Origin: Parvicella sp964387945
GTDB lineage: Bacteria > Bacteroidota > Bacteroidia > Flavobacteriales_D > Parvicellaceae
Direction of reading: 5' to 3'
Assembly: GCA_964387945.1 (NCBI GenBank)
Contig: CAYLYX010000005.1
Span: 1-64,000, forward strand
DNA length: 64,000 nucleotides
Below are positions 18,898 through 27,077 of this stretch, one piece after another. How positions within the stretch are numbered: the stretch's first letter is position 1; every line of letters starts with the position of its first letter. The notes below the pieces were generated by a model that worked only from the letters and a program-made list of their open reading frames with translations, did not search any database and was not told the DNA's origin. Position numbers and translations under genes: made by a program.

Positions 18898-19467
18898 TCA
18901 AGAAATGAGTTTCTTCCGCACTCTGCTCATCGTTTCTGGTGTCATACCAATCATTGAAGCGATGAAATGATGTGGAACTGCATTGAGTATTTCCTTTTTG
19001 TACTCAAAGAGCATTTGATAGCGTTCTTCTGCAGACATGGAAATAAATGAAAAAACACGGTCTTCTAGGGTAATGAAACACTTCGCCAAAAACAGTTTTT
19101 CTATTTCCGTCCAATTCGGAATCACCCTGTTGATGTTATTATAATCTGTTTCTCCGATTTGCAGCAACTCCACATCGGTCACCGCCTCAATATACCAGCG
19201 AGCAGGAGAATCAAATGTTAGTACTGCCAAATCGGTAATAAACTCTCCCGGAGAGGAAATCCACTGGGTTACGGATTTTTCATCAGAATAACGGTAAATT
19301 CGTAGGTAACCTTCTACTACAAAAGCCAGTTTTTTATTGGATTGACCTTGCTTCATGAAGAATTCTCCTGAATTCAGTTTTACGGGTTGAAATAACTTCT
19401 CCAAACCAAGCGCCTGAGTACCTTCTACGTTAAAATAGTTCTCTATTTGGTGGATTAATTCTGGCAT
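18898..19467 (-). CDS. Crp/Fnr-family transcriptional regulator
   Basis: 189 residues, the usual length of the Bacteroidota Crp/Fnr-like group. A cyclic-nucleotide-binding-type beta-roll lies at about 20-120 (FFMKQGQSNKKLAFVVEGYLR), followed by a long dimer helix and a C-terminal winged helix (HHFIASMIGMTPETMSRVRKKL), in which SMIGMTPETMSRVRKKL is the recognition part. The effector is unknown and no Fe-S cysteines are seen. It is divergent from the LRR gene; the 43-base spacer holds a perfect 8-3-8 inverted repeat that could be its own operator. Confidence 0.9.
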   Translation of the reverse strand: MPELIHQIENYFNVEGTQALGLEKLFQPVKLNSGEFFMKQGQSNKKLAFVVEGYLRIYRYSDEKSVTQWISSPGEFITDLAVLTFDSPARWYIEAVTDVELLQIGETDYNNINRVIPNWTEIEKLFLAKCFITLEDRVFSFISMSAEERYQMLFEYKKEILNAVPHHFIASMIGMTPETMSRVRKKLIS

Positions 19468-19471
19468 CCAT

Positions 19472-19490
19472 CAAATTTAGGGTAAATTTG
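19472..19490. promoter_or_regulatory. Inverted repeat of two back-to-back TAAATTTG boxes
   Basis: CAAATTTAGGGTAAATTTG is a perfect palindrome with a 3-base centre. Each arm matches TAnnTTTG for its own strand: the minus-strand arm ends four bases before the Crp/Fnr ATG, the plus-strand arm 20 bases before the LRR gene ATG. It may be overlapping divergent promoters, an operator, or both. No TTG -33 element is well placed. Confidence 0.5.
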
Positions 19491-19510
19491 TTATCGTTAA
19501 CACAGTAGAA

Positions 19511-20329
19511 ATGATTTTTGTTCGCAACTTGATCGGTCTTATCTTCTTTTTCATTGCTGCTCCTTGCGCTGCTCAAGTGGTAAACATTCCGGATGCTGCT
19601 TTTAAGGATTACTTAATTAGTGATTACGACATCAATACGAATCGAGATGGAGAGATACAACTTTCTGAAGCCGTTAATTATACCCTTGAAATAGACATCA
19701 GCAACCTCCCAATCTCCGACCTAACTGGTCTCGAAAGCTTTACAGAAATTACATCTTTCAACTGCTATAACGTAGGGTTGACTTCTTTGGATTTAAGTAT
19801 GAATACGAAGATTAAAACGCTTTACTGCAATAATAATAATTTGAGTTCGCTCAATGTCTCAATGCTCCCAGATTTGACCATTCTGCAATGTAACCACAAC
19901 TCAATTGCTTCACTAAACCTCAATGGTAGTTTAGTGCTAAGAGAAGTTTATTGTATTGACAATTCGCTCACCACACTCGATGTCTCAATGCTAACCGACC
20001 TACGTGTTCTTTACTGCAGTAACAATCAAATTAGTCTATTAACAATAGCTAACGGTTCTTTTACTCCACGATTTAACCGACTTAGGTGTGATCAGAACTT
20101 GCTGACTGAATTAAACCTATCCTCTTATCCTGACTTGAATTATCTCGACTGTGGCAACAACCAGCTTACTGACTTGGATGTTTCCAACGGGTCAAACAAT
20201 GAATTCATTCATTTCAACGCCCTAGGAAATGATCTTTCTTGTGTTGAAGTGGATAACGCTTCCTGGAGCAATGTAAAATGGGGTGACTTGGTTGATCTTG
20301 GTGTATTATTCAGTACCTCTTGCCCTTAA
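19511..20329 (+). CDS. Secreted leucine-rich-repeat protein
   Basis: 272 residues with a signal peptide (about 1-22, ending CAAQ). A DAAFKDYLISDYDINTNRDGEIQLSEA opening (an EF-hand-like Asn/Asp stretch common before LRRs in Flavobacteriia) is followed by about eight repeats with pattern L-x-x-L-x-C-x-x-N-x-L-x-x-L-(D/N)-(V/L)-S. It ends after a capping repeat (LSCVEVDNASWSNVKWG) at FSTSCP, without the usual linker and T9SS sorting domain. It therefore may stay in the periplasm or have lost its tail. Its stop directly abuts the stop of the convergent AlkD gene. Confidence 0.8.
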   Translation: MIFVRNLIGLIFFFIAAPCAAQVVNIPDAAFKDYLISDYDINTNRDGEIQLSEAVNYTLEIDISNLPISDLTGLESFTEITSFNCYNVGLTSLDLSMNTKIKTLYCNNNNLSSLNVSMLPDLTILQCNHNSIASLNLNGSLVLREVYCIDNSLTTLDVSMLTDLRVLYCSNNQISLLTIANGSFTPRFNRLRCDQNLLTELNLSSYPDLNYLDCGNNQLTDLDVSNGSNNEFIHFNALGNDLSCVEVDNASWSNVKWGDLVDLGVLFSTSCP

Positions 20330-21007
20330 CTAGCGATTGATTATCCGAGTTGCTTCTCTAACGCTCAAGTGACTTAATGTGGGATGGGACTCAACAAAGT
20401 CCAACACCCAGGTAGGATTCACCTTTCCGTAGTCTCTTAGCACCCAGCCTATCGCTTTATTGATGAAAAACTCTTTAGAACCTAAGTTGTTTTCAATAAC
20501 ATAACTCAAAAGTTTGAGATCTGTTTTTTCTTTATATTTTAGCTGAAATAGAATCGCTACCCTTCTCAACCACATGTTTTCCTGAGTGCGCCATTTAATG
20601 GCGTATTCGTTTCTTTTTTCAGGATACTTTTTGAAATAATCTCCCGCACCCTTAGTAGCTAACATATCCACAGTATCCCACCAAGATTTATGCGTTACCA
20701 ACCATTCTATTAAAGAGATATCTTTTTTCTCTAGCTTCTTTGTATACTTTAGAAAAAAGTCTAGTCCAAACATCTGAAACTCTCTTTCATCTTGTTTCCA
20801 GCATGCTTTCACAATGGCAAAGGCTTCTTCCTTTTCAGGCAAATGAGCTTTCGTCATGAAAGGCTGGGTAATTTCTCTTCTTACTGGTGTTTTAATTCCA
20901 TAAAACTCAAAAAGGTCTTTGAGATAGGCTTTCTGTTCTGCAGCGATCTTTGCATCCGCCTTTTCTTCAAAAACCTTTTTGAGTTCGATTATATAATCAT
21001 CTACCAT
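20330..21007 (-). CDS. DNA alkylation repair protein, AlkD family
   Basis: 225 residues made of HEAT-like helical repeats. AlkD-type glycosylases remove bulky or positively charged N3/N7-alkylated purines. Matching features are the TPVRREI opening, the WWDTVDMLATKGAG motif (the Trp and Asp line the DNA-damage pocket in AlkD), WLRRVAILFQLKYK, and NKAIGWVLRDYGK near the end. It overlaps the upstream DUF389 gene by seven bases, so they are co-transcribed and likely translationally coupled. Confidence 0.9.
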   Translation of the reverse strand: MVDDYIIELKKVFEEKADAKIAAEQKAYLKDLFEFYGIKTPVRREITQPFMTKAHLPEKEEAFAIVKACWKQDEREFQMFGLDFFLKYTKKLEKKDISLIEWLVTHKSWWDTVDMLATKGAGDYFKKYPEKRNEYAIKWRTQENMWLRRVAILFQLKYKEKTDLKLLSYVIENNLGSKEFFINKAIGWVLRDYGKVNPTWVLDFVESHPTLSHLSVREATRIINR

Positions 21008-22464
21008 ATCACTTTTACTGTTTTTCCAGTTGAGGTAGAGTCAGATATTTCCAACTCGGTGATCAACATATTTCTCAGTTTAGGAGCGTAATAATTGATG
21101 TAATTAATATCTACGGAATCCTTCCACTCAATGGTAAAGGTATACGCTGTATCCAGCTTTCCATTGACCTGATAATTCATCCCTTTGCCATAAAAGATTT
21201 CTTTTACTGCTGGAAACTGACTTTTGACACGCACACCTAATTCTTTAACATCCAATTTAGTATCCTCAAACTTCTTGAGCTTCCCTGATAATTGAGTATT
21301 GGCTTCATTGAGTTGGAAGTTTTGTTCTTGTGCAAGTGCCAATTTTGCTTTAAGTTCGGCAATACTCTCAATGTGTGAGTTGTCTTGTGTCTTTTCCTTA
21401 TATTTAATAGACGCACCTTCAATATAATGAGGTAACTGCGCATTCCATTGATCTTTAAGTTCCTGACTTATTTCCGCTCCATTAGAATAGACCGTAATGA
21501 CTGGAGAACCGTCATTATAGTCAATATCTACATCATAGGAATAAGGGTTGTCTGCTAAAATTACTTGAGAAACATACTCATTCGCCTGACTTTCAAAAAT
21601 TGAAGCTTTTACAATTTGCACCGTTTTATAGACACTCGGAATAACAATTAGGAGTAACACAACAAAGGTGTAAATCTTTACTTTTCTTTCAGTTTTTGGG
21701 TTGACGAAATCTACCTTTGGGAACTTGAGCACTCGAAGTAATACGACCGTTGACAATGCAATGAAAACCGAGTTAAGTAAAAATAAGTAGAAAGCTCCCA
21801 AGGCATAATTCCACTCGTTGGTAGCTAATCCATAGCTTAGCGTACAGAGCGGTGGCATCAGCGCGGTGGCAATGGCTACTCCTGGCACAATTGTCATGGC
21901 TGCACTTTTATTGTTGGATGCAGAGGCGACTATCCCAGCAAAACCACCAAAAAATGCAATCAACACATCAAATGCTTGAGGTTTTACCCTTCCTAATAAC
22001 TCAGAGGTATCCTCCTTAATGGGTGTCAGTTTGAAGTAGATATAAGCCGTAAGAATACTTACAACCACCATGACTCCAAAGTTCTTCAAGCCTGAAATCA
22101 GCGTCTTAAAATCATTGGTTGCTAACGCCAGTCCAACACCACGAATTGGACCCATCAATGGAGAGATTAGCATGGCTCCAACGATAACGGCTACAGAGTT
22201 AAAATTCAAACCAACAGAAGCTACAATGATCGAACAGATCAAAATCCAGATGGCTGAACCTCTGAACACCATATTCTGTTTGATTGATGTGATGGTACTT
22301 TCTACCTCAATCTCATCTTTTATCGTAATGATGTCCTTAAAGAAATTCAGAATTGACCTGGGCAAGTTGACCAAGTCGTCCGTTCCAATGTCAATTTTTG
22401 TAGGATCGTGCTCTACCCTTCTCTTTTTCTCCTCTGAATTCTCGTTCTGGTTTTCCTCTTGCAT
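21001..22464 (-). CDS. DUF389-domain membrane protein (TIGR00341-like)
   Basis: 487 residues. The N-terminal half is a DUF389 membrane domain with about six segments starting near residue 70 (AIWILICSIIVASVGLNFNS, GAMLISPLMGPIRGVGLALA, FGGFAGIVASASNNKSAAM, GVAIATALMPPLCTLSYGL). The C-terminal part is extracytoplasmic or cytosolic with a coiled coil at about 370-405. The function of the family is not established. The upstream spacer shared with the divergent CDF gene has TACTTTAG (minus strand, one mismatch to TAnnTTTG). Confidence 0.88.
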   Translation of the reverse strand: MQEENQNENSEEKKRRVEHDPTKIDIGTDDLVNLPRSILNFFKDIITIKDEIEVESTITSIKQNMVFRGSAIWILICSIIVASVGLNFNSVAVIVGAMLISPLMGPIRGVGLALATNDFKTLISGLKNFGVMVVVSILTAYIYFKLTPIKEDTSELLGRVKPQAFDVLIAFFGGFAGIVASASNNKSAAMTIVPGVAIATALMPPLCTLSYGLATNEWNYALGAFYLFLLNSVFIALSTVVLLRVLKFPKVDFVNPKTERKVKIYTFVVLLLIVIPSVYKTVQIVKASIFESQANEYVSQVILADNPYSYDVDIDYNDGSPVITVYSNGAEISQELKDQWNAQLPHYIEGASIKYKEKTQDNSHIESIAELKAKLALAQEQNFQLNEANTQLSGKLKKFEDTKLDVKELGVRVKSQFPAVKEIFYGKGMNYQVNGKLDTAYTFTIEWKDSVDINYINYYAPKLRNMLITELEISDSTSTGKTVKVIW

Positions 22465-22585
22465 GCTAAAAGCTATTAATCATTCTAAAGTAGTAAAAAG
22501 TACAATAGACCTAAATATTTGGTTCATATTTTCGAATAATTTTTCGCTTCTTGATTCAATTTGTTTGCCTTATTTTGTAGAATAA

Positions 22586-23461
22586 ATGGGACATCACCAT
22601 CATCATACGAGCAGCAAGAACATTCGGCTAGCCTTTTTTCTAAACCTTTGCTTTACGGTTGTGGAGATCATAGGCGGTTTACTCGTGAATAGTGTGGCTA
22701 TACTATCGGATGCGATCCATGATCTGGGCGATAGCTTTTCGTTAGGATTGGCTTGGTATTTAGACAAAAAGTCTCATCAAAAGGCAGACAAAAAATACAC
22801 TTTTGGATACGCTAGATTTTCATTGCTCGGAGCTTTGATCAACAGTCTTATTTTAGTTGTTGGTGCAGCCTTCGTGCTCCGAGAAGCAATAGATAGACTA
22901 ATTCACCCCGAGTTTGCCAACCCAGACGGAATGATCTTGTTTGCTATCGTAGGTATTGTTATTAACGGGCTTGCGGCATGGAAACTAAAAACAGGAAAGT
23001 CACTCAATGAAAAAGTACTCACCTGGCATCTTTTGGAGGATGTTTTAGGTTGGACAGCTATTTTAATTGGAGCAATCATTCTGAAATTCAAATACATTTG
23101 GTGGTTAGACCCTGCTCTTTCCATTGCGATTATGCTTTTCATTTCTTTTGGGGTGATCAAACGACTTCGAGAAACGCTACACCTTTTTATGCAAGGTGTT
23201 CCAAGAGATGTTGACCTGAATGAAATTGAGACAGAAATTCTCAAGGTTAAACAAATTGAATCTTTGCACCATACACACGTTTGGTCATTGGATGGAGAAA
23301 ACCATATCTTTAGTTCGCATCTTAAGCTCAATAAAGATGTTCGGATAGAAGATGTTTTGCGTATCAAAACCCAAGTAAAGAAAATCCTTCAAAGCAAAGG
23401 TTTTCAGCATTATACGCTAGAAACAGAATTGGAAAACGAAACCTGTGAATTCAAAAGCTGA
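22586..23461 (+). CDS. Cation diffusion facilitator (Zn/Co/Cd efflux)
   Basis: 291 residues, six predicted transmembrane helices and a C-terminal cytosolic domain. Members export divalent metals by proton antiport. The N-terminus is naturally His-rich (five His in residues 3-7). Metal-site signatures are in TM2 (LSDAIHDLGDSFSLG) and TM5 (TWHLLEDVLGW, with the H-x3-D pattern of the transport site). The C-terminal domain ends with HHTHVWSLDGENHIFSSHL, typical of this family. Its stop overlaps the next start by one base (TGATG). Confidence 0.93.
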   Translation: MGHHHHHTSSKNIRLAFFLNLCFTVVEIIGGLLVNSVAILSDAIHDLGDSFSLGLAWYLDKKSHQKADKKYTFGYARFSLLGALINSLILVVGAAFVLREAIDRLIHPEFANPDGMILFAIVGIVINGLAAWKLKTGKSLNEKVLTWHLLEDVLGWTAILIGAIILKFKYIWWLDPALSIAIMLFISFGVIKRLRETLHLFMQGVPRDVDLNEIETEILKVKQIESLHHTHVWSLDGENHIFSSHLKLNKDVRIEDVLRIKTQVKKILQSKGFQHYTLETELENETCEFKS

Positions 23462-24036
23462 TGGTCTTGAGATACTTCTATAGCATCGTACTTCTTTTGG
23501 CGGTTAACTGCGCTCTTGGGCAGCAAAAATTTGAGAAGGAAACACGGATAAAGTCGAACACTGTTCCTCAACCTGCGCTTGATTGTGTCGACCAGTTTTC
23601 TGATGCCAAAAGAATTAAATGGTACCGTGAAGAAAGTCAGGATGGAATAACACTTGAAGCCAAGTTTAAAATGCTAGACACCAAGTATAGTGTAGAGTTT
23701 GATCAAACGGGTAAACTACTAGATCTTGAGGTACTCACAGCGTTTTCTTATTTGGAAGAATCGGTTCAGAATAGTATTGAAACCTACTTAAACAAAACCT
23801 ATAATGACTATCAAATTGACAAGGTTCAGGTACAGTTTTCTGGTGACACCCAACAGGTCATTAATACCGTCAACAACGAAACAAAAGGAGAAAAAGTTGT
23901 AAAAAAACTCGAACTCATTGTCTCAGCCAAGGTTGAGGGAGAATGGGTTGCTTTTGAAATCACCTTTGATGAAAAAGGAAAGCATCTTTCTACCCTGAGT
24001 ATTGTATCTCCGAATTCAGACCATCTTGATTTTTAG
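23461..24036 (+). CDS. PepSY-like periplasmic protein
   Basis: 191 residues with a signal peptide (about 1-20, cleavage near ALGQQ). Two repeats resemble PepSY-like/BLIP-like units: residues about 42-95 (IKWYREESQDGITLEAKFKM then VEFDQTGKLLDLEV) and 108-185 (EITFDEKGKHLS). Such domains are found in small periplasmic proteins near metal and membrane genes, and the fused operon position after the CDF gene suggests a shared envelope-metal context. No catalytic motif is seen. Confidence 0.7.
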   Translation: MVLRYFYSIVLLLAVNCALGQQKFEKETRIKSNTVPQPALDCVDQFSDAKRIKWYREESQDGITLEAKFKMLDTKYSVEFDQTGKLLDLEVLTAFSYLEESVQNSIETYLNKTYNDYQIDKVQVQFSGDTQQVINTVNNETKGEKVVKKLELIVSAKVEGEWVAFEITFDEKGKHLSTLSIVSPNSDHLDF

Positions 24037-24709
24037 CTATCATTACATAGCTCTCGCACTTACTTTGCTGTTTGGGTCGACTTACTTTGCGCAGTCTCGT
24101 TTTCAAATGGGTGTACTGCCCTCTGTAAACATAAACTATGAATTACCTAAAGGATGGTCACTCAATGCGAAAGCTGAATCTCGGTTCGATTTGTATTCTG
24201 GGGGAAGTTCACAACCTAGCAGCTACTTGTTGTCTGACGGTTCTTTGCTGGCATCAAAAGAAACGGGGCCAGATAGCAAATTCAGTTTTGGCTACCTGCA
24301 TCGTTTCAATGGAAGTGGAGGTGCCCATCGAAGCATTCAGCAATATTCCTTAATATCTGCCCTCGGAGAAAATAGAATTGCACATCGTATTGGAATGGAT
24401 CAAACTTTCTTTTCGTCATCCCCCACCGTTTTCCGACTTCGATACAGAATAGGGTTTGAATTCAGTCTAAACGGAGCAGATATCAACAAGGGTGAGAGCT
24501 ATCTAAAAATCACAGCAGAGTTTTTGAACCGATATACACATCCTCATTACTCCGTAGAATTAAGATTTTCTCCTGCATTTGGACTCTTGCTCAATCAGCG
24601 AAACAAAGTAGAAATTGGGTTGGATAATAGAATTAGTAGTCCATTTGGAGTTGATACGAGCCATACGCTCTGGACCACACTGAGATGGTATTATAAAATC
24701 AGCCAATAA
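24002..24709 (+). CDS. DUF2490 outer-membrane protein
   Basis: About 235 residues. After a hydrophobic leader the sequence has alternating beta-strands with aromatic ends (FSFGYLHRF, QYSLISALGEN, HRIGMDQTFF, FRLRYRIGFEFSL, TLWTTLRWYYKIS), as in the DUF2490 family of predicted outer-membrane beta-barrels. The start is uncertain: TTG 24002 (used here) overlaps the PepSY-like gene by 35 bases, and TTG 24026 would also give a leader. It overlaps the convergent alr gene by 11 bases. Confidence 0.75.
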   Translation: MYLRIQTILIFSYHYIALALTLLFGSTYFAQSRFQMGVLPSVNINYELPKGWSLNAKAESRFDLYSGGSSQPSSYLLSDGSLLASKETGPDSKFSFGYLHRFNGSGGAHRSIQQYSLISALGENRIAHRIGMDQTFFSSSPTVFRLRYRIGFEFSLNGADINKGESYLKITAEFLNRYTHPHYSVELRFSPAFGLLLNQRNKVEIGLDNRISSPFGVDTSHTLWTTLRWYYKISQ

Positions 24710-25847
24710 CTTTTCTCGGAATTTCGTAAGGTAATCGAGTCAGCAGTTCATAGTTTAACTGATTACTTAACTCACCGAAAGACGCTACCGTTACTTCGTT
24801 TTCACCTTGAATACCAATCAGCACGACTTCATCGCCCTTTTTTACTTCTGGAATGTCAGTCACATCAACGAGTAGCATATTCATATTCACTAGCCCAACG
24901 ATACTCGTACGAATACCTCCAATTAAAACGCGACCCGTATTGCTCAACGAACGAGCATAACCATGGGTATAGCCCACTGGCACTGAAGCTATCACCATAT
25001 CTCTTTCTGACAAAAAAGTGGTACCATAGGATACAAACTCACCAGTCTTTACCTCTTTCACGCTCATCACTTTACTCTTCCATGAAATCACTCTTCTTAG
25101 CGGAGAATCAGGGGTCTTTCTTTTCTCACTATAATTGATGAAAATTTCTGTACTCGGCCAAAAACCATATTGTAGTATTCCTACTCGAACCATATCAAAC
25201 TGAGTTTCTGGATAGCGAATGAGCGCTGCTGAACATGCCATGTGTCGTTTTTCTGGTGTAATTCCTTTGACTACCAACCATTTGTACAGTTGATTGAATT
25301 TTTTCTTTTGTTGCTGAATCCGGTAATAGTTGGCAATGGATTCTGCTCCACCAAGGTGCGTGCAAAAGCCTTTCACCTCAACTAGAGGGTGCTTGAGATC
25401 GTCTATAATCTGTGCTAATTCTTTCTTAGAAAAGCCTGTCCTATTGAGTCCTGTTTCTACTTCAATATGAACTTTGGCTGTCTTCCCTAGTTTCTCAGCA
25501 GCTGCAATGGCATGCCGGAGTCGATCGGGTTCGAAAATAAAAAACTCAATATCGTTCTCAATAGCCCATGGAAGTTCACTATCCTCAATCATTCCCATGA
25601 TGAGTATCGTAGGATTTGACCTAGAAACTCCCAACACTTTCATTGCTTCATCTGCACTAAAAACAGAAAAATGACGTACTCCAGCTTCTTCCGCAATGGG
25701 CACAAAACAAGATACTCCATGTCCGTAGGCATCTGCTTTTACCACGGAGGATAACGTTACGCCTTCTTTCATTTGTTCTCGAATAAATCGAATGTTGTTT
25801 TTTAGTTCTTGCCGTCCTATTTCTATGAAAGAAGTGTATGTAATCAT
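24699..25847 (-). CDS. alr: Alanine racemase
   Basis: 382 residues. Alr makes D-alanine for peptidoglycan using pyridoxal phosphate in the cytosol. The PLP lysine is Lys37 in VVKADAYGHG; the barrel motifs HIEVETGLNRTGF, ARGFCTHLGG-like GFCTHLGGAESI and HMACSAALIRYP follow, then the C-terminal beta domain with VSYGTTFLSERDMVIASVPVGYTHGYAR and GRVLIGG. It overlaps the upstream M20 gene by four bases, so the two form an operon. Confidence 0.95.
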   Translation of the reverse strand: MITYTSFIEIGRQELKNNIRFIREQMKEGVTLSSVVKADAYGHGVSCFVPIAEEAGVRHFSVFSADEAMKVLGVSRSNPTILIMGMIEDSELPWAIENDIEFFIFEPDRLRHAIAAAEKLGKTAKVHIEVETGLNRTGFSKKELAQIIDDLKHPLVEVKGFCTHLGGAESIANYYRIQQQKKKFNQLYKWLVVKGITPEKRHMACSAALIRYPETQFDMVRVGILQYGFWPSTEIFINYSEKRKTPDSPLRRVISWKSKVMSVKEVKTGEFVSYGTTFLSERDMVIASVPVGYTHGYARSLSNTGRVLIGGIRTSIVGLVNMNMLLVDVTDIPEVKKGDEVVLIGIQGENEVTVASFGELSNQLNYELLTRLPYEIPRKVIG

Positions 25848-26995
25848 TTGTCGTTCAATTGTTTTAAAGTTTGATAAAACATGGCTACCCCTGTGTGTAT
25901 TAATTCATCAGGAAAATCGTAATCAGGATTATGAAGTGCTGGTGTTTCCTCTCCCGCTCCCAAGCCGAATAGCGCTCCTTGATAATATTGTGTAAACAGT
26001 CCGAAATCCTCTCCCCATTTAAAGGGGTAAGCTTTATGCAATACATCAAGTCCCAACTGCGTAGAAGCCTTCTCTAGCTCATCCACAAGCTCTAGTGAGT
26101 TAAAGTTAGATGAGAAAGACTGTGTCCATTCTAACATGATACCGAGACGATCGGCTGCAGCTATTTCAAAAATTCGATTGGAAAATTCATTCTTAAGACT
26201 TTCCAATCTTTCATCAGACCATGCCCGTAGCGTAAACTTGATTTCAGCATGACCTGCACTTATACCAAAAGCTTCTTCTCCCAACTCAATTTGTATTGGT
26301 GTAAGCAGTTGCATGTCATCCGATTCTTCATTCACCTCGAGCTCATTGGCTAATACAACTATTTTGCTAACCGCTAGCGCAGGGTTTATACCTTTCTCAG
26401 GTTCTGCCGCATGCGATGTTTTGCCATGAAGCGTAATGATCACACTGGTTACAGCAGGTGTAAAGGCTTGCGGTTTTAATACGATCTGATTCTTTGGGTA
26501 ACCTGGAATATTGTGTAATGCTAACACGAAATCAGGTTGGAGGTCAGTAAATTTCTCATCGTTGAGGACAGCTCTCGCTCCCTCACCTGTTTCTTCTGCT
26601 TGCTGAAATAACAGCACCACATTGAGCCGCTCTAGAGGTTCTTTTGAAAGCAACATTCCCAAACCAGCCACAATGGCCATGTGTCCATCGTGACCACATT
26701 TGTGAGATACACCGTCTACAGTAGATTGATAGCTAAAATCATTGACTTCTTGGATAGGCAATGCATCCAGTTCACAACGAACAACAGCAGTATTTTCAGC
26801 CTTCTCCTTTGCGTTAAAAACTGCTGCAACACTAGTCTTGCCTAAATCAGTGAGTATCCGTGAAGGGTTTAAAGCGCTTAAGAACTCTACAATTCGAATA
26901 GCGGTTTCTTCCTCATGGTTGGAGACTTCTGGAAAACGATGAAGTTCGCGTCTTAATTTAACGAGTTCGGTATACTGTCCTTCTTCTAAGTACAT
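25844..26995 (-). CDS. M20-family amidohydrolase (hippurate/N-acyl amino acid type)
   Basis: 383 residues. The family removes acyl groups from N-acyl amino acids or related amides. Binuclear zinc motifs are visible: KCGHDGHMAIVAGLG near residue 100, QQAEETGEGARAVL near 140, LALHNIPGYP, and HNPDYDFPDE at the end. The dimerisation domain (about 180-290) includes HAEPEKGINPA. It is an operon with alr. An 8-bp inverted repeat covers the start codon (separate entry). Confidence 0.88.
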   Translation of the reverse strand: MYLEEGQYTELVKLRRELHRFPEVSNHEEETAIRIVEFLSALNPSRILTDLGKTSVAAVFNAKEKAENTAVVRCELDALPIQEVNDFSYQSTVDGVSHKCGHDGHMAIVAGLGMLLSKEPLERLNVVLLFQQAEETGEGARAVLNDEKFTDLQPDFVLALHNIPGYPKNQIVLKPQAFTPAVTSVIITLHGKTSHAAEPEKGINPALAVSKIVVLANELEVNEESDDMQLLTPIQIELGEEAFGISAGHAEIKFTLRAWSDERLESLKNEFSNRIFEIAAADRLGIMLEWTQSFSSNFNSLELVDELEKASTQLGLDVLHKAYPFKWGEDFGLFTQYYQGALFGLGAGEETPALHNPDYDFPDELIHTGVAMFYQTLKQLNDK

Positions 26996-27019
26996 GTTGT
27001 GGTTTTATCGGACAACATG
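26993..27019. promoter_or_regulatory. Inverted repeat spanning the M20 start codon
   Basis: CATGTTGT (26993-27000) and ACAACATG (27012-27019) are perfect inverted arms, 11 bases apart. In the minus-strand mRNA the second arm contains the ATG, so a hairpin would hide it. An operator is equally possible. Confidence 0.35.
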
Positions 27020-27077
27020 ATAACAAAAGACGGATAATGAGCAAGAAAAATGATAAAAACTTAAAGCTTTTGGAGGT

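Noticed and set aside
22586..22620. MG plus five His at the start of the CDF protein looks like a cloning tag.
   Set aside because: Natural His-rich N-termini are common in metal efflux proteins, and the flanking DNA is continuous with native genes.
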